Shown: in pieces, positions 26,166-35,823 of the stretch
Position numbering within the stretch: position 1 is the stretch's first letter
Layout of the letters: the number at the start of each line of letters is the position of its first letter
Assembly (NCBI RefSeq): GCF_023062595.1
Contig: NZ_JALLAN010000006.1
Location: forward strand, 186,001-250,000
Source: Arthrobacter rhizosphaerae
GTDB taxonomy: Bacteria; Actinomycetota; Actinomycetes; Actinomycetales; Micrococcaceae
Length of the DNA stretch: 64,000 nucleotides
Direction: 5' to 3'
Program-made: the position numbers and the translations under genes
The notes under the pieces: model-generated
Seen by the model: only the letters and a program-made list of their open reading frames with translations
What the model was told of the DNA's origin: nothing
Databases searched by the model: none

Positions 26166-27284
26166 TTAGGACTTCACCTTGATTGATTCGATTGTCTTGA
26201 GGGCCTTGTCCTGCAGCTCAGCTGACAGCGGCGCAGACTTGGCGGCGTCAGCTGCAGCTTTCTGGCCTTCCTCGGAGACAACGTAGGTCTCGAAAGCCTT
26301 GACGAGGTCAACCGTCTCCTGGCTTGCGTAGGTGGAGCAGACGATGTGGAAGGACACCAGCACTACGGGGTAGGCGCCTTCGGCAGAGGTCTTGCGGTCA
26401 AGCTTGATGGACAGATCGTTTGCTGAACGGCCCTCGACCGGCTTGCCTGCATCGACGGCCTTGGCTGCAGCATCTGCAGAGATCTTGGTGAAGGTTTCGC
26501 CAACTTTGATCTGCGCAACGCCCAGCTTGCCGCTGACGGCGGAGTCATCCGCGTAGGTTACAGCGCCCGGGGTGTCCGTGACGGTCTTGACGACGCCGGA
26601 GGTGCCCTTGGCGTTCTCGCCCTGCAGGGTTGCGGGCCAGACGCCTGAAGCCTTGTCAGTCCAGACCTCCGGTGCTGCAGCCGCAAGGTAGTCCGTGAAG
26701 TTCGTGGTGGTGCCCGAGTCATCGGAGCGGTTCACGGGGGTGACCTTGAGGTCCGGCAGGGTGACGCCCGGGTTCAGGGCGGCGATGGAGGCATCGTTCC
26801 AGGTGGCGATTTCGCCACGGAAGATTTTGGCAACGGTGGGAGCGTCAAGCTTCAGCTCGGTGAGTCCCGGGAGGTTGAACGCGATGGCGATCGGGGAGAT
26901 GTAGACGGGGATGTTCAACGCACCGTCCGGGCCACAAGTCTTCTGGGAGGTGGCGTATTCGTCATCCTTCAGATAAGCGTCCGAGCCACCAAACTGGGCC
27001 GAACCGTCCAGAAGAGCTTTACGGCCTGCGCCGGAGCCGTCCGGGGAGTACTGTACGGTGGCGCCCTGGTTCGCAGCGGCGAAGCTGGTCTTCCAGGCAT
27101 CCATAGCCGCGCCCTGAGCGGAGGAGCCGATGCCAGTGAGCGTGCCAGTGACCTTGGGTCCTGCAGAAGTTCCGTTGCCGGCGGGTGCGGTACCGGTAGC
27201 GTTGTCTGAACCGCAAGCGGAGAGCGCAAGTGCGCCGGCTGCGATAACAGCGATAGCCGCGTGGCGGCCGAAGTGTGCCTTCAC
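26166..27284 (-). CDS. pstS: Phosphate-binding lipoprotein PstS
   Basis: 372 residues. The lipoprotein leader ends in the lipobox LSACGS. Mature protein motifs include TGIGSSAQGAAMDAW (first phosphate loop), PDGSGAGRKALLDG, FGGSDAYL and VNRSDDSGTTTNFTDYL, all PstS phosphate-binding loops. It feeds phosphate to PstCA. First gene of the operon; PHO-box-like repeats lie about 100-140 nt upstream. Confidence 0.96.
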   Translation of the reverse strand: MKAHFGRHAAIAVIAAGALALSACGSDNATGTAPAGNGTSAGPKVTGTLTGIGSSAQGAAMDAWKTSFAAANQGATVQYSPDGSGAGRKALLDGSAQFGGSDAYLKDDEYATSQKTCGPDGALNIPVYISPIAIAFNLPGLTELKLDAPTVAKIFRGEIATWNDASIAALNPGVTLPDLKVTPVNRSDDSGTTTNFTDYLAAAAPEVWTDKASGVWPATLQGENAKGTSGVVKTVTDTPGAVTYADDSAVSGKLGVAQIKVGETFTKISADAAAKAVDAGKPVEGRSANDLSIKLDRKTSAEGAYPVVLVSFHIVCSTYASQETVDLVKAFETYVVSEEGQKAAADAAKSAPLSAELQDKALKTIESIKVKS

Positions 27285-27385
27285 TTAGATGTACCCCTTC
27301 CAGGGTTATTCAGTGCGGGCAGGGCCGGAGACGCCCTGCAGCGCGATGCGTACGTTGTGTACCTTCAACGAAGTTATGGGCTTCA

Positions 27386-27425
27386 GGTAACGGGACGCCC
27401 TGACCAAGGTGAACGCAGGGTTAAC
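27386..27425 (-). promoter_or_regulatory. PHO-box-like 11-bp direct repeats upstream of pstS
   Basis: On the minus strand GTTAACC (27425-27419) and GTTCACC (27414-27408) are exactly 11 bp apart. A weaker GTTACC unit sits two periods further on (27386-27391), with a degenerate unit between. This matches the GTTCACC-type 11-bp repeats bound by PhoP in Streptomyces, and its position upstream of pstS fits phosphate-starvation control. Confidence 0.65.
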
Positions 27426-27568
27426 GACGGCGGCATATTGGCTGACACATGGCCGGTCACCGTTGCGTCAATGATTCCGGAGGCGTAAGGACGGCGGACC
27501 CTCGACGCGCTTGACTAGACTTTCAGCCAGTAGAACGAACCGCAACCTTCTCCAAGGAGCAGTTTTCC

Positions 27569-29482
27569 ATGCCCGAGCTTACAGAAGCAGATCAGATCCA
27601 AAACCGGAAGGTGCTCGACGCCGTCGCCGAGCAATCAGGCATGGGACCTGGAGATCAGGACTGGGCCGACTTCGAGCGGCGCTTCTGCCGGCATTTTCCT
27701 GACCTATCCCGGTTGTTCCATTCGCTCTATGGCTCACGGCCGGACTTTCAGCGCCAGCTCACTTCGCTCCTGCTCGAAATCGCCCGCTCCTGGAAGGACA
27801 GGCCCGCGGACTTGAAGCTCGTCGACGCCGGGCGAGAGGGCAATAGCGACTGGTTCCAGTCCAACCAGATGCTCGGCGGGGTCTGCTACGTGGACCGGTA
27901 TGCTTCCGACCTTGAGGGCGTCCGCTCCCGGATCCCCTACTTCAAGGAGCTGGGCCTCACCTACCTGCACCTGATGCCGCTGTTCCTGGCACCCGAGCCG
28001 CACTCCGACGGCGGTTATGCCGTCTCCAGCTACCGCGAGGTCAACCCCAAACTCGGAACCATGGAACAGCTCCGCAACCTTGCCGCTGAACTCCGGGCCA
28101 ACGGCATCAGCCTGGTGGTCGACTTCATTTTCAATCACACCTCTGACGAACACGAATGGGCCCGCAAGGCCGCCGAGGGCGATCCGGAATACAGCGGCTA
28201 TTACTGGATCTTCCCGAACCGTTCCCTGCCCGACGAGTTTGAGAAGAACGTTCGCGAGATTTTCCCCGACGACCACCCCGGCTCCTTCATTCAAATGCCT
28301 GACGGACGGTGGGTCTGGGCGACGTTCCATTCCTTCCAGTGGGACTTGAACTACTCCAACCCGGAAGTGTTTCGTGCGATGGCCGGGGAGATGCTCTTCC
28401 TGGCCAATCAAGGAGTGGACATTCTCCGGATGGACGCTGTGGCCTTTATCTGGAAGCAGCTCGGAACAACATGCGAGAACCTCCCCGAAGCCCACACCCT
28501 GTTGCAGGCCTTCAATGCCGTTTGCCGCATCGGTGCCCCCTCCCTCCTCTTCAAATCCGAAGCCATCGTCCACCCTGACGAAGTGGCCTTATACATCGAT
28601 CCGGCAGAGTGTCAGCTCTCCTACAACCCGCTGCAAATGGCCCTGATCTGGGAAGCGATGGCCACAAGGAACGTTTCCCTGCTCTCTCAGGCACTGGAAA
28701 GGCGGCACAACATTCCGCCGGGAACGTCCTGGATCAACTACGTGCGCAGCCACGACGATATCGGCTGGACTTTCTCCGACGAAGACGCCGCAGAGTTAGG
28801 CATCAACGGCTTCGAGCACCGGCGCTTCCTGAACTCCTTTTACGTCAACCGGTTTCCAGGCAGCTTCGCCCACGGTGTTCCTTTCCAAGACAATCCCCGC
28901 ACCGGCGACTGCCGGATTTCCGGAACGACGGCGTCCCTCTGCGGACTGGAGGACGCTTCCGCACAGGCGCTGGAGAGGATCCTGTTGGCTCATTCTGTGG
29001 TGTTCAGCACCGGCGGCATCCCCCTGCTCTATCTCGGCGACGAAGTGGGCCAACTGAACGACTACCAGTACGCGATGGAAGAAGGTCATACGGCAGACAG
29101 CCGCTGGGTACATCGGCCGCACTACCCCGCGGCACAATACGAAAAACGCCACGACCCCACCACCGCGGAAGGCACAATCTTCGGCGGGTTGCAGAGGATG
29201 ATTTCAGTGCGCTCTGCCACGCCGGAAATGGCAGGCACACGCCTTATTGACTTCAACACCCACAACCAAAGCGTTCTCGGCTATCAGCGGCCAGGTGACG
29301 GCTCGGCGATCCTCGCGCTGGCCAACTTCAGCGATGAGCCCCAGGACATTCCGTCCACGACGTTGTCAGGATTCACCCCTGATGCCGAAGATATCCTGTC
29401 CGACAGTCCACTGAGCCTCGGCTACGGAATCACCCTCAACCCACGGTCCTACGTCTGGCTCAGGGTCCGGCCGCAAGCCTAG
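27569..29482 (+). CDS. Amylosucrase (GH13_4)
   Basis: Transfers glucose from sucrose to build alpha-1,4-glucan, releasing fructose; 637 residues, matching Neisseria polysaccharea amylosucrase (636). The catalytic set is present with a constant +3 offset from that enzyme: nucleophile D289 in ILRMDAVAF, acid/base E331 in FKSEAIVHPD, and H395-D396 in RSHDDIGWTFSDEDA. The helical N-terminal domain (FERRFCRHFPDLSRLFHSLYG) is also typical. No signal peptide is present. AAGGAGC lies 14 nt before the ATG. It is divergent from pstS and 4 nt upstream of the PPK2 frame. Trehalose synthase is the main alternative but fits the motifs less well. Confidence 0.9.
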   Translation: MPELTEADQIQNRKVLDAVAEQSGMGPGDQDWADFERRFCRHFPDLSRLFHSLYGSRPDFQRQLTSLLLEIARSWKDRPADLKLVDAGREGNSDWFQSNQMLGGVCYVDRYASDLEGVRSRIPYFKELGLTYLHLMPLFLAPEPHSDGGYAVSSYREVNPKLGTMEQLRNLAAELRANGISLVVDFIFNHTSDEHEWARKAAEGDPEYSGYYWIFPNRSLPDEFEKNVREIFPDDHPGSFIQMPDGRWVWATFHSFQWDLNYSNPEVFRAMAGEMLFLANQGVDILRMDAVAFIWKQLGTTCENLPEAHTLLQAFNAVCRIGAPSLLFKSEAIVHPDEVALYIDPAECQLSYNPLQMALIWEAMATRNVSLLSQALERRHNIPPGTSWINYVRSHDDIGWTFSDEDAAELGINGFEHRRFLNSFYVNRFPGSFAHGVPFQDNPRTGDCRISGTTASLCGLEDASAQALERILLAHSVVFSTGGIPLLYLGDEVGQLNDYQYAMEEGHTADSRWVHRPHYPAAQYEKRHDPTTAEGTIFGGLQRMISVRSATPEMAGTRLIDFNTHNQSVLGYQRPGDGSAILALANFSDEPQDIPSTTLSGFTPDAEDILSDSPLSLGYGITLNPRSYVWLRVRPQA

Positions 29483-29486
29483 GATT

Positions 29487-30452
29487 GTGCGGATTCACAT
29501 TCCATACTGTTGTTTCTCCGTTCATCAGGAGTTCACCGGGTGGGCGTACGTTCTGCCGGTGAATGTATTCGATCTGTCCAACCACGGCTTCAGCGTGCTC
29601 GACGATGATGATGATGACCCGGTTCTGGTCAGTCCTGACGGCGCCCCCGTAGACACCTGGCGGGAAGGGTACCCGTACACCGCGCGGATGACGCGGGAGC
29701 AGTACGAGATGGAGAAGCGGTTACTTCAGATCGAACTACTGAAACTGCAGAAGTGGATAAAGGCTACGGGCCGTCGCCTGGTGGTGGTCTTTGAAGGGCG
29801 GGATGCAGCCGGTAAGGGCGGCACTATCAAGCGCTTCACCGAGCATCTGAACCCTCGCGGGGCCCATGTGGTGGCGTTGGAGAAGCCCAGCGAACGTGAG
29901 CAGTCACAGTGGTACTTCCAGCGCTATGTGGCCCATCTGCCGGCTGCAGGCGAGATCATCATGTTTGACCGTTCCTGGTACAACCGGGCAGGGGTAGAGC
30001 GGGTCATGGGATTTTGTACCGACGTCCAATACCAGGGGTTCCTTCGACAGGCTCCGGCGTTCGAGCAGGTTCTGACCAACGATGGTATCGACGTCGTGAA
30101 GTTCTGGTTTTCCGTGTCCCGCACCGAGCAACTGACACGGTTCACCATCCGCCAGGTGGACCCGGTCCGGCAATGGAAGCTCTCCCCCATGGATCTGGCC
30201 TCACTGGATAAATGGGATTCCTACACGACAGCCAAGGAGACCATGTTCCGGGCCACGGACACCGACTGGGCCCCCTGGACGGTGGTCAAGAGCAACGACA
30301 AGAAACGCGCCCGACTGGAGGCTATGCGCCATGTGCTGCACATGTTTGATTATGAGGACAAGGACAATGAACTTGTTGCCGCGCCGGACAGCCTGATTGT
30401 TGGCCCCGCTTCAAGGATCTTCGAGGACGGTGAGAGTCCCGGTGGAAGTTAA
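29487..30452 (+). CDS. ppk2: Polyphosphate kinase 2 family protein
   Basis: Transfers phosphate between polyphosphate and nucleoside diphosphates, usually in the NTP-forming direction; 321 residues from GTG 29487, or 297 from GTG 29559. The N-terminus is poorly conserved, so the start is uncertain. Core motifs are VFEGRDAAGKGGTIKRF (Walker A-like), IIMFDRSWYNRAGVERVMGF (Walker B and lid) and FWFSVSRTEQLTRF. A poly-Asp run (DDDDDD) near residue 40 is unusual. The end overlaps the NRPS start region, suggesting co-expression. Placement with pst genes and an ATP-consuming NRPS suggests a polyphosphate link. Confidence 0.92.
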   Translation: MRIHIPYCCFSVHQEFTGWAYVLPVNVFDLSNHGFSVLDDDDDDPVLVSPDGAPVDTWREGYPYTARMTREQYEMEKRLLQIELLKLQKWIKATGRRLVVVFEGRDAAGKGGTIKRFTEHLNPRGAHVVALEKPSEREQSQWYFQRYVAHLPAAGEIIMFDRSWYNRAGVERVMGFCTDVQYQGFLRQAPAFEQVLTNDGIDVVKFWFSVSRTEQLTRFTIRQVDPVRQWKLSPMDLASLDKWDSYTTAKETMFRATDTDWAPWTVVKSNDKKRARLEAMRHVLHMFDYEDKDNELVAAPDSLIVGPASRIFEDGESPGGS

Positions 30453-33400
30453 GCCTGTGGTTGCCACGCCTGTCGCAGGCGCGAACGGGTTGCTGCAAAC
30501 CCACAGCCCCCAGCTGACGGGGGCACTGAAGGCCTCCGTCCCCCGCACCCTCATAGAAGTTTTTGAAGCTACCGTTGCGGCGTATCCCGACTCATCCGCC
30601 CTTGACGATGGCCGTGCCTGCCTCAGCTACACCGAGCTGCAAGCAGAGGTCAGGGAATATGCCCGCCAGCTGCACAGCTCCGGCATTGGGGCGGGGCACA
30701 GGGTGGGCGTCCGGATTCCCTCAGGGACCAACGAACTATACGTGGCGATCCTGGCTGTCCTTTCTGTCGGAGCGGCGTACGTCCCGGTCGACGCCGATGA
30801 CCCGGAGGAGCGTGCCAGGCTCGTTTTTGCCGAAGCCGGGGTCTCCGCCGTGCTCGGCGCTGGAGGCATCCAGGACGCTCCCGCCCCCGGGGGTTCCTTG
30901 CCCGAGCCCCGTCCGGCCGCACCGGAGGATGACGCCTGGATCATTTTTACGTCAGGATCCACGGGGACGCCCAAAGGTGTTGCGGTGACACACCGCTCTG
31001 CGGCGGCATTCGTCGACGCCGAGGCAAGGCTCTTCCTGCAGGAGGACCCCCTCGGTCCTGCCGATCGCGTATTGGCAGGCCTCTCGGTCGCCTTTGACGC
31101 CTCGTGCGAAGAGATGTGGCTGGCATGGCGGCACGGTGCATGCCTGGTTCCGGCTCCTCGCGCCTTGGTCAGGACTGGAATGGACTTGGGTCCGTGGCTG
31201 GTCACAAAGGGCATTACTGCCGTCTCCACCGTGCCAACGCTGGCAGCCCTCTGGCCCGTTGAGACACTTGACGCCGTCCGGCTGCTGATTTTCGGCGGCG
31301 AAGCATGCCCGCCGGAGCTGGCGGCCCGCCTGGCAGTGCAGGACCGCCAGGTTTGGAACACGTACGGACCGACCGAAGCCACGGTAGTAGCCTGCGCGGC
31401 GTTAATGGACGGATCCGGCCCGGTCAGAATAGGCCTTCCGCTGGATGGCTGGGATCTGGCCGTGGTGGACTCCAAAGGCATTCCGGTGGCTGAGGGCGAT
31501 ATCGGGGAACTGATCATCGGCGGAGTAGGACTGGCCCGGTACCTGGACCCGCTCAAGGACGCCGAAAAGTTCGCCGCCATGGAAAGCCTGGGATGGGACC
31601 GCGCCTACCGCAGCGGCGACCTCGTTCGCTATGAACGCGAGGGCCTTCTGTTCATGGGCCGGGCCGATGAACAGGTCAAGCTCGGTGGCCGGCGTATCGA
31701 ACTGGGGGAAGTTGATTCCGCCTTGCAGGCCCTGCCCGGAATCCACGGCGCAGCTGCCGCAGTAAAAAACACCGGCGCGGGACACCAGGTCCTGGTCGGC
31801 TACCTTGCCCCGGCGCCAGGCATCGAGCCCGACCTTGCCGCCCTTCGTGAGGTGCTCGCCCTGAGTCTCCCAGCCGCGCTGGTTCCCATGCTCGCCGTCG
31901 TCGGCTCCCTCCCCGTAAAGACCAGCGGCAAGGTGGACAGGGCCGCCCTGCCGTGGCCCCTTAAATCCCTGGCGGAAGAAGCATCTGCCGGCACAGCAAC
32001 CCTGGATCCGGTGGCCGCGTGGATCGCCGAGCAGTGGGCTGCGGTCCTGGGTGGGACGCCCGAAGGCCTGGAGGCCGACTTTTTCGCCCATGGTGGAGGC
32101 AGCCTGGCAGCCGCTCAGCTGGTATCCGCGCTACGTACGCGATATCCGACGATCACTGTCGCTGATATCTACTCCCGCCCGCGGCTGGGCGCACTGGTGG
32201 AACTGGCCATGGCATCGGGCGACGGAGGGGCTGCAGTTCCTCCGCGTGAACGTACCGTCAGACCGACGGCCCGGAAATCCCAAGTCTTCCAAGTGCTCAT
32301 AAGTGCGCCCCTTCATGTTCTGGTGGGTATGCGGTGGCTGACTTATCTCATGGCCGGGAACAATGTGCTGTCCGCGCTTGGTGTTCTGACCGCCGCGCCC
32401 AATGTTTCCTGGTGGTGGGTGTTCGCTTCCTGGGCGGTCTTCGTCAGTCCGTTGGGGCGCATGGCAATTGCTGCGGCTGCCGCCCGAATACTCCTGCGCG
32501 GGGTGGTTCCAGGCGCCTATCCCCGATCGGGGAAAGTGCACTTGAGGCTGTGGCTGGCAGAACAGATCGCGGACCTCGCCGGGGCCGTCAGTCTCGCAGG
32601 GGCCCCTTGGATTCCCTACTATGCCAGGGCGCTGGGGGCGAAGATCGGCCCGAACGTGGACCTCCATTCCGTGCCTCCGGTCACCGGGATGCTCTACCTC
32701 GGTCCGGAATCCTCGATTGAACCTGAAGTGGATCTCTCCGGCTGGTGGATCGACGGTGACCTGGTCCATATCGGGCGCATCCATGTTGGCCGTGGTGCGA
32801 CAGTTGGCTCCCGCAGCACTCTGATGCCCGGTGCCCGGGTGGGGGCCGGAGCCGAGGTCTCCCCCGGTTCAGCCGTTCTGGGGAAGGTCCGCGCCAACCA
32901 GCACTATGCCGGATCACCGGCGGTGAGAATAGGCAAGGCCCGCCGGGACGTTCCCGTAGATCCGGCGCCCGGTAAGGGCTCCAGACTCTGGTTTCCTGCC
33001 TACGCTGCCGGGTCCGCCCTGCTCGCTGGGATCCCGTTTTGCTCGGTGTTAGCAGCGGCCGCCGTAGTGGCCTGGGCGGTCCGCGGCCAGGATTCCCTCA
33101 CCCAGGCCTGGCCGACTGTGCTGGGAGCTGTGCCTGTGGCGGCTGCCGTCTGGTTCATTGCCAACCTCCTGCTCACTGCCGGCGTGGTCCGCATCCTGGG
33201 GATCGGCTTGAAGGAAGGCCATTACCGGGTCCGCAGCCTGACGGGATGGCGGATCTGGGCCACCGAGCGGGTGCTGGACGCAGCCCGGGACCTGCTGTTT
33301 CCGATCTATGCAAGCCTGTTCACCCCGGTGTGGTTGAGAATGCTCGGTGCCAAGGTAGGGCGCAACGTCGAAGCCTCCACCGTCCTGCTTTTGCCTTCGA

Positions 33401-34407
33401 TGACCACAGTCGGTGACGGCGCTTTTCTCGCCGATGACACGATGATCGCCTCGTACGAACTCGGAGGGGGCTGGATGAAGGTCGCTCCCGCGAAGATCGG
33501 CAAACGCGCGTTCCTCGGGAATTCCGGCATGACCGGCCCCGGTCGCAGCGTCCCTAAGAATTCCCTCGTCGCTGTGCTCTCGGCTACACCGGCCAAGGCC
33601 AAGTCAGGCACGTCCTGGCTCGGCAGCCCTCCCGTGAGACTCAGGAGGTCAAAGCTCGACGCCGACCAAACCCTGACGTTTGATCCTCCGCTGCGGCTGA
33701 AAATATTCCGTGCATGCTGGGAACTGTGCCGGGCGATTCCCGTGGTCCTGACTGTAGGCATCGCCGCTGGAGTCCTGCTGGCTCTGGACCTGCTGGCCGG
33801 CAGCACCGGAGGATACATCGCTGCCGCCCTCTTGGGTGGCGTCATCGTCCTGGTGGCCGGGGCTGTGGCGGCGGCGGCCTCCGTCGTCGCGAAATGGACC
33901 CTCGTAGGCCGCATCGAAGCCAGCGAACATCCGCTGTGGAGTTCTTTCATCTGGCGCAACGAGGTAGTGGACACCTTTGTGGAGATGGTGACCGCGCCCT
34001 GGTTCGCCCGCTCCGCAACAGGCAGCCCTGCCCTCATTTGGTGGCTCCGCGGCCTGGGCGCATGCATTGGCTCCGGCAGCTGGTGCGAGAGTTACTGGCT
34101 GCCCGAAGCCGACCTTGTCACCCTTGGCGAAAACTCCACGGTCAATCGTGGCTGCGTGATCCAGACGCACCTGTTCCACGACCGCGTCATGAGCATGGCA
34201 GCGGTGACTCTGGAGGACGGGGCCACCATAGGTCCCCACGGCGTGATCCTGCCCGCAGCACGCATCGCCGCCGGAGGCACCGTCGGCCCCGCGTCCCTCG
34301 TGATGCGCGGGGAGACAGTCCCCGCAGGCAGCTATTGGATCGGAAATCCCGTAAGCCCGTGGTCGGTAGGGCCCGGCGGACCGGGTCAAGTTACGATGAT
34401 AGGGTGA
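30430..34407 (+). CDS. Pls/PosA-type membrane nonribosomal peptide synthetase
   Basis: About 1325 residues, near the roughly 1320 of Streptomyces epsilon-poly-L-lysine synthetase Pls. Domains: adenylation (about 25-510; FTSGSTGTPKGVAVTH, WNTYGPTEAT, YRSGDLVR, TSGKVDRAAL), a thiolation domain (about 525-600; FFAHGGGSLAAAQL with phosphopantetheine Ser near 558), then about six membrane helices alternating with three left-handed beta-helix-like regions (IGPNVDLHS; VGRNVEAST; TLGENSTVNRGCVIQ). No condensation or thioesterase domain is visible, as in Pls. GTG 30430 is favoured over TTG 30397; both overlap ppk2. Product is a predicted homo-polyamide or short peptide; the identity is unproven. Confidence 0.9.
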   Translation: MRVPVEVKPVVATPVAGANGLLQTHSPQLTGALKASVPRTLIEVFEATVAAYPDSSALDDGRACLSYTELQAEVREYARQLHSSGIGAGHRVGVRIPSGTNELYVAILAVLSVGAAYVPVDADDPEERARLVFAEAGVSAVLGAGGIQDAPAPGGSLPEPRPAAPEDDAWIIFTSGSTGTPKGVAVTHRSAAAFVDAEARLFLQEDPLGPADRVLAGLSVAFDASCEEMWLAWRHGACLVPAPRALVRTGMDLGPWLVTKGITAVSTVPTLAALWPVETLDAVRLLIFGGEACPPELAARLAVQDRQVWNTYGPTEATVVACAALMDGSGPVRIGLPLDGWDLAVVDSKGIPVAEGDIGELIIGGVGLARYLDPLKDAEKFAAMESLGWDRAYRSGDLVRYEREGLLFMGRADEQVKLGGRRIELGEVDSALQALPGIHGAAAAVKNTGAGHQVLVGYLAPAPGIEPDLAALREVLALSLPAALVPMLAVVGSLPVKTSGKVDRAALPWPLKSLAEEASAGTATLDPVAAWIAEQWAAVLGGTPEGLEADFFAHGGGSLAAAQLVSALRTRYPTITVADIYSRPRLGALVELAMASGDGGAAVPPRERTVRPTARKSQVFQVLISAPLHVLVGMRWLTYLMAGNNVLSALGVLTAAPNVSWWWVFASWAVFVSPLGRMAIAAAAARILLRGVVPGAYPRSGKVHLRLWLAEQIADLAGAVSLAGAPWIPYYARALGAKIGPNVDLHSVPPVTGMLYLGPESSIEPEVDLSGWWIDGDLVHIGRIHVGRGATVGSRSTLMPGARVGAGAEVSPGSAVLGKVRANQHYAGSPAVRIGKARRDVPVDPAPGKGSRLWFPAYAAGSALLAGIPFCSVLAAAAVVAWAVRGQDSLTQAWPTVLGAVPVAAAVWFIANLLLTAGVVRILGIGLKEGHYRVRSLTGWRIWATERVLDAARDLLFPIYASLFTPVWLRMLGAKVGRNVEASTVLLLPSMTTVGDGAFLADDTMIASYELGGGWMKVAPAKIGKRAFLGNSGMTGPGRSVPKNSLVAVLSATPAKAKSGTSWLGSPPVRLRRSKLDADQTLTFDPPLRLKIFRACWELCRAIPVVLTVGIAAGVLLALDLLAGSTGGYIAAALLGGVIVLVAGAVAAAASVVAKWTLVGRIEASEHPLWSSFIWRNEVVDTFVEMVTAPWFARSATGSPALIWWLRGLGACIGSGSWCESYWLPEADLVTLGENSTVNRGCVIQTHLFHDRVMSMAAVTLEDGATIGPHGVILPAARIAAGGTVGPASLVMRGETVPAGSYWIGNPVSPWSVGPGGPGQVTMIG

Positions 34408-35804
34408 ACCGACCTTTCGCTTCCCCTGAACTGGGCCGGACACTCCTCCCGGATCCGCTGCCGGACCCCTACACGCCCGGGCACGGTTCCTCGGACTTCA
34501 ACGTTTCGCGGTATGAGCTGCACCTTGACTACCGTGTGGCCACCAACCGCCTCGAGGCGCATGTGACAGTCTCCGCGACCGCAAGCACGCAGCTGACATC
34601 CATCATGCTGAACCTTTCAGGACTCCGCGTCGTAAAAGTCAGGGTGGACGGCCAGCGACCCGCACGATTCATCCAGCGGGAGGGGCGCGTCGTGGTCACC
34701 CCCGCCGCCCCCCTCTCGGAAGGATCCGACTTCAGCCTGGACATCCGCTATGAAGGACGGCCCGGCCCCCTGAGGGGAAACTGGGGCGACGTAGGCTGGG
34801 AAGAACTGACCGACGGCGTCCTCGTCGCCGGACAGCCCACAGGAGCACCGTCCTGGTTCCCTTGCAACGACCATCCCAGTCGCAAGGCCAGCTTCGGGTT
34901 CACTGTCACCACCGACGCGAACTACCAGGTGGTGTGCAACGGGACCTTGGTTTCCAGGCATGCGAAGGCCAGCCGGGAAACGTGGGTCTACGAACAATCC
35001 GAACCCATGGCCACATACCTGGCGACGGTACAGATCGGCCGCTACGAGATCGCGCCCCTGGCGAGCGCCGTCCACTCTAATGAGCCTGGAGCCGGCGCCC
35101 AGAACCAACCGGCCGCTGGGGTCCGGCAGCTCGTGGCGGCGCCGGCAGTCCTGATGGGACGCGCGCAGGCTACCCTTGCCCGGCAGGACCAGATGATGGC
35201 CACCTTTGAAACCTGCTTCGGACAGTACCCCTTTCACTCCTATACCGTCGTCGTCCCGGACGACGAACTGGAAATTCCGCTTGAGGCGCAGTCGCTGTCG
35301 ATCATCGGCCGCAATCATCTCGACCAGCGGTGGGAGTCGCAGCGGCTGATCGCCCACGAACTGGCGCACCAGTGGTTCGGAAATTCTGTAACAGCCTCCT
35401 CCTGGAAGGACATCTGGCTCCACGAGGGTTTTGCGTGCTACGCAGAATGGCTATGGTCAGAAGCCTCCGGCCAAGGAACGGCAGCGTCACGGGCAGAGGC
35501 TGCCCGGCAGGGTCTCGCCGCCAAACCGCAGGATCTGCTGATCGGAGACCCCGGCCCGGAACTGATGTTCGATGACCGCGTATACAAGAGGGGTGCTTTG
35601 GCCCTGCATGGCCTGAGGACCGCTATGGGCGACCCGCTCTTTTTTGGGTTCCTCAGGGCCTGGACAGAACGAAACCGCTTCGGATCAGTGACCACCGGTG
35701 ATCTCATTGGGCTGGCACAGGAACTGTGCGAAGGTCTACCAGGCTTCGATGCGGAGAGCATCCTTCACCCTTGGCTCTACCAGTCACGGCTGCCTCAACA
35801 CTGA
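34404..35804 (+). CDS. M1-family zinc aminopeptidase next to the NRPS (Pld-like)
   Basis: 466 residues. The M1 zinc site HELAHQWFGN (HELAH about 318-322) is followed by the third ligand in WLHEGFACYAEWLW. The usual GAMEN exopeptidase motif is replaced by PLEAQ, a known style of variant retaining the Glu. There is no signal peptide. The GTG start overlaps the NRPS stop by 4 nt (GTGA), so the two are translationally coupled. In epsilon-poly-lysine producers an M1-type degrading enzyme (Pld) neighbours pls, so this may trim or degrade the NRPS product and protect the producer. Confidence 0.88.
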   Translation: MNRPFASPELGRTLLPDPLPDPYTPGHGSSDFNVSRYELHLDYRVATNRLEAHVTVSATASTQLTSIMLNLSGLRVVKVRVDGQRPARFIQREGRVVVTPAAPLSEGSDFSLDIRYEGRPGPLRGNWGDVGWEELTDGVLVAGQPTGAPSWFPCNDHPSRKASFGFTVTTDANYQVVCNGTLVSRHAKASRETWVYEQSEPMATYLATVQIGRYEIAPLASAVHSNEPGAGAQNQPAAGVRQLVAAPAVLMGRAQATLARQDQMMATFETCFGQYPFHSYTVVVPDDELEIPLEAQSLSIIGRNHLDQRWESQRLIAHELAHQWFGNSVTASSWKDIWLHEGFACYAEWLWSEASGQGTAASRAEAARQGLAAKPQDLLIGDPGPELMFDDRVYKRGALALHGLRTAMGDPLFFGFLRAWTERNRFGSVTTGDLIGLAQELCEGLPGFDAESILHPWLYQSRLPQH

Positions 35805-35823
35805 AGCCCCCTCGGGAAACCTG

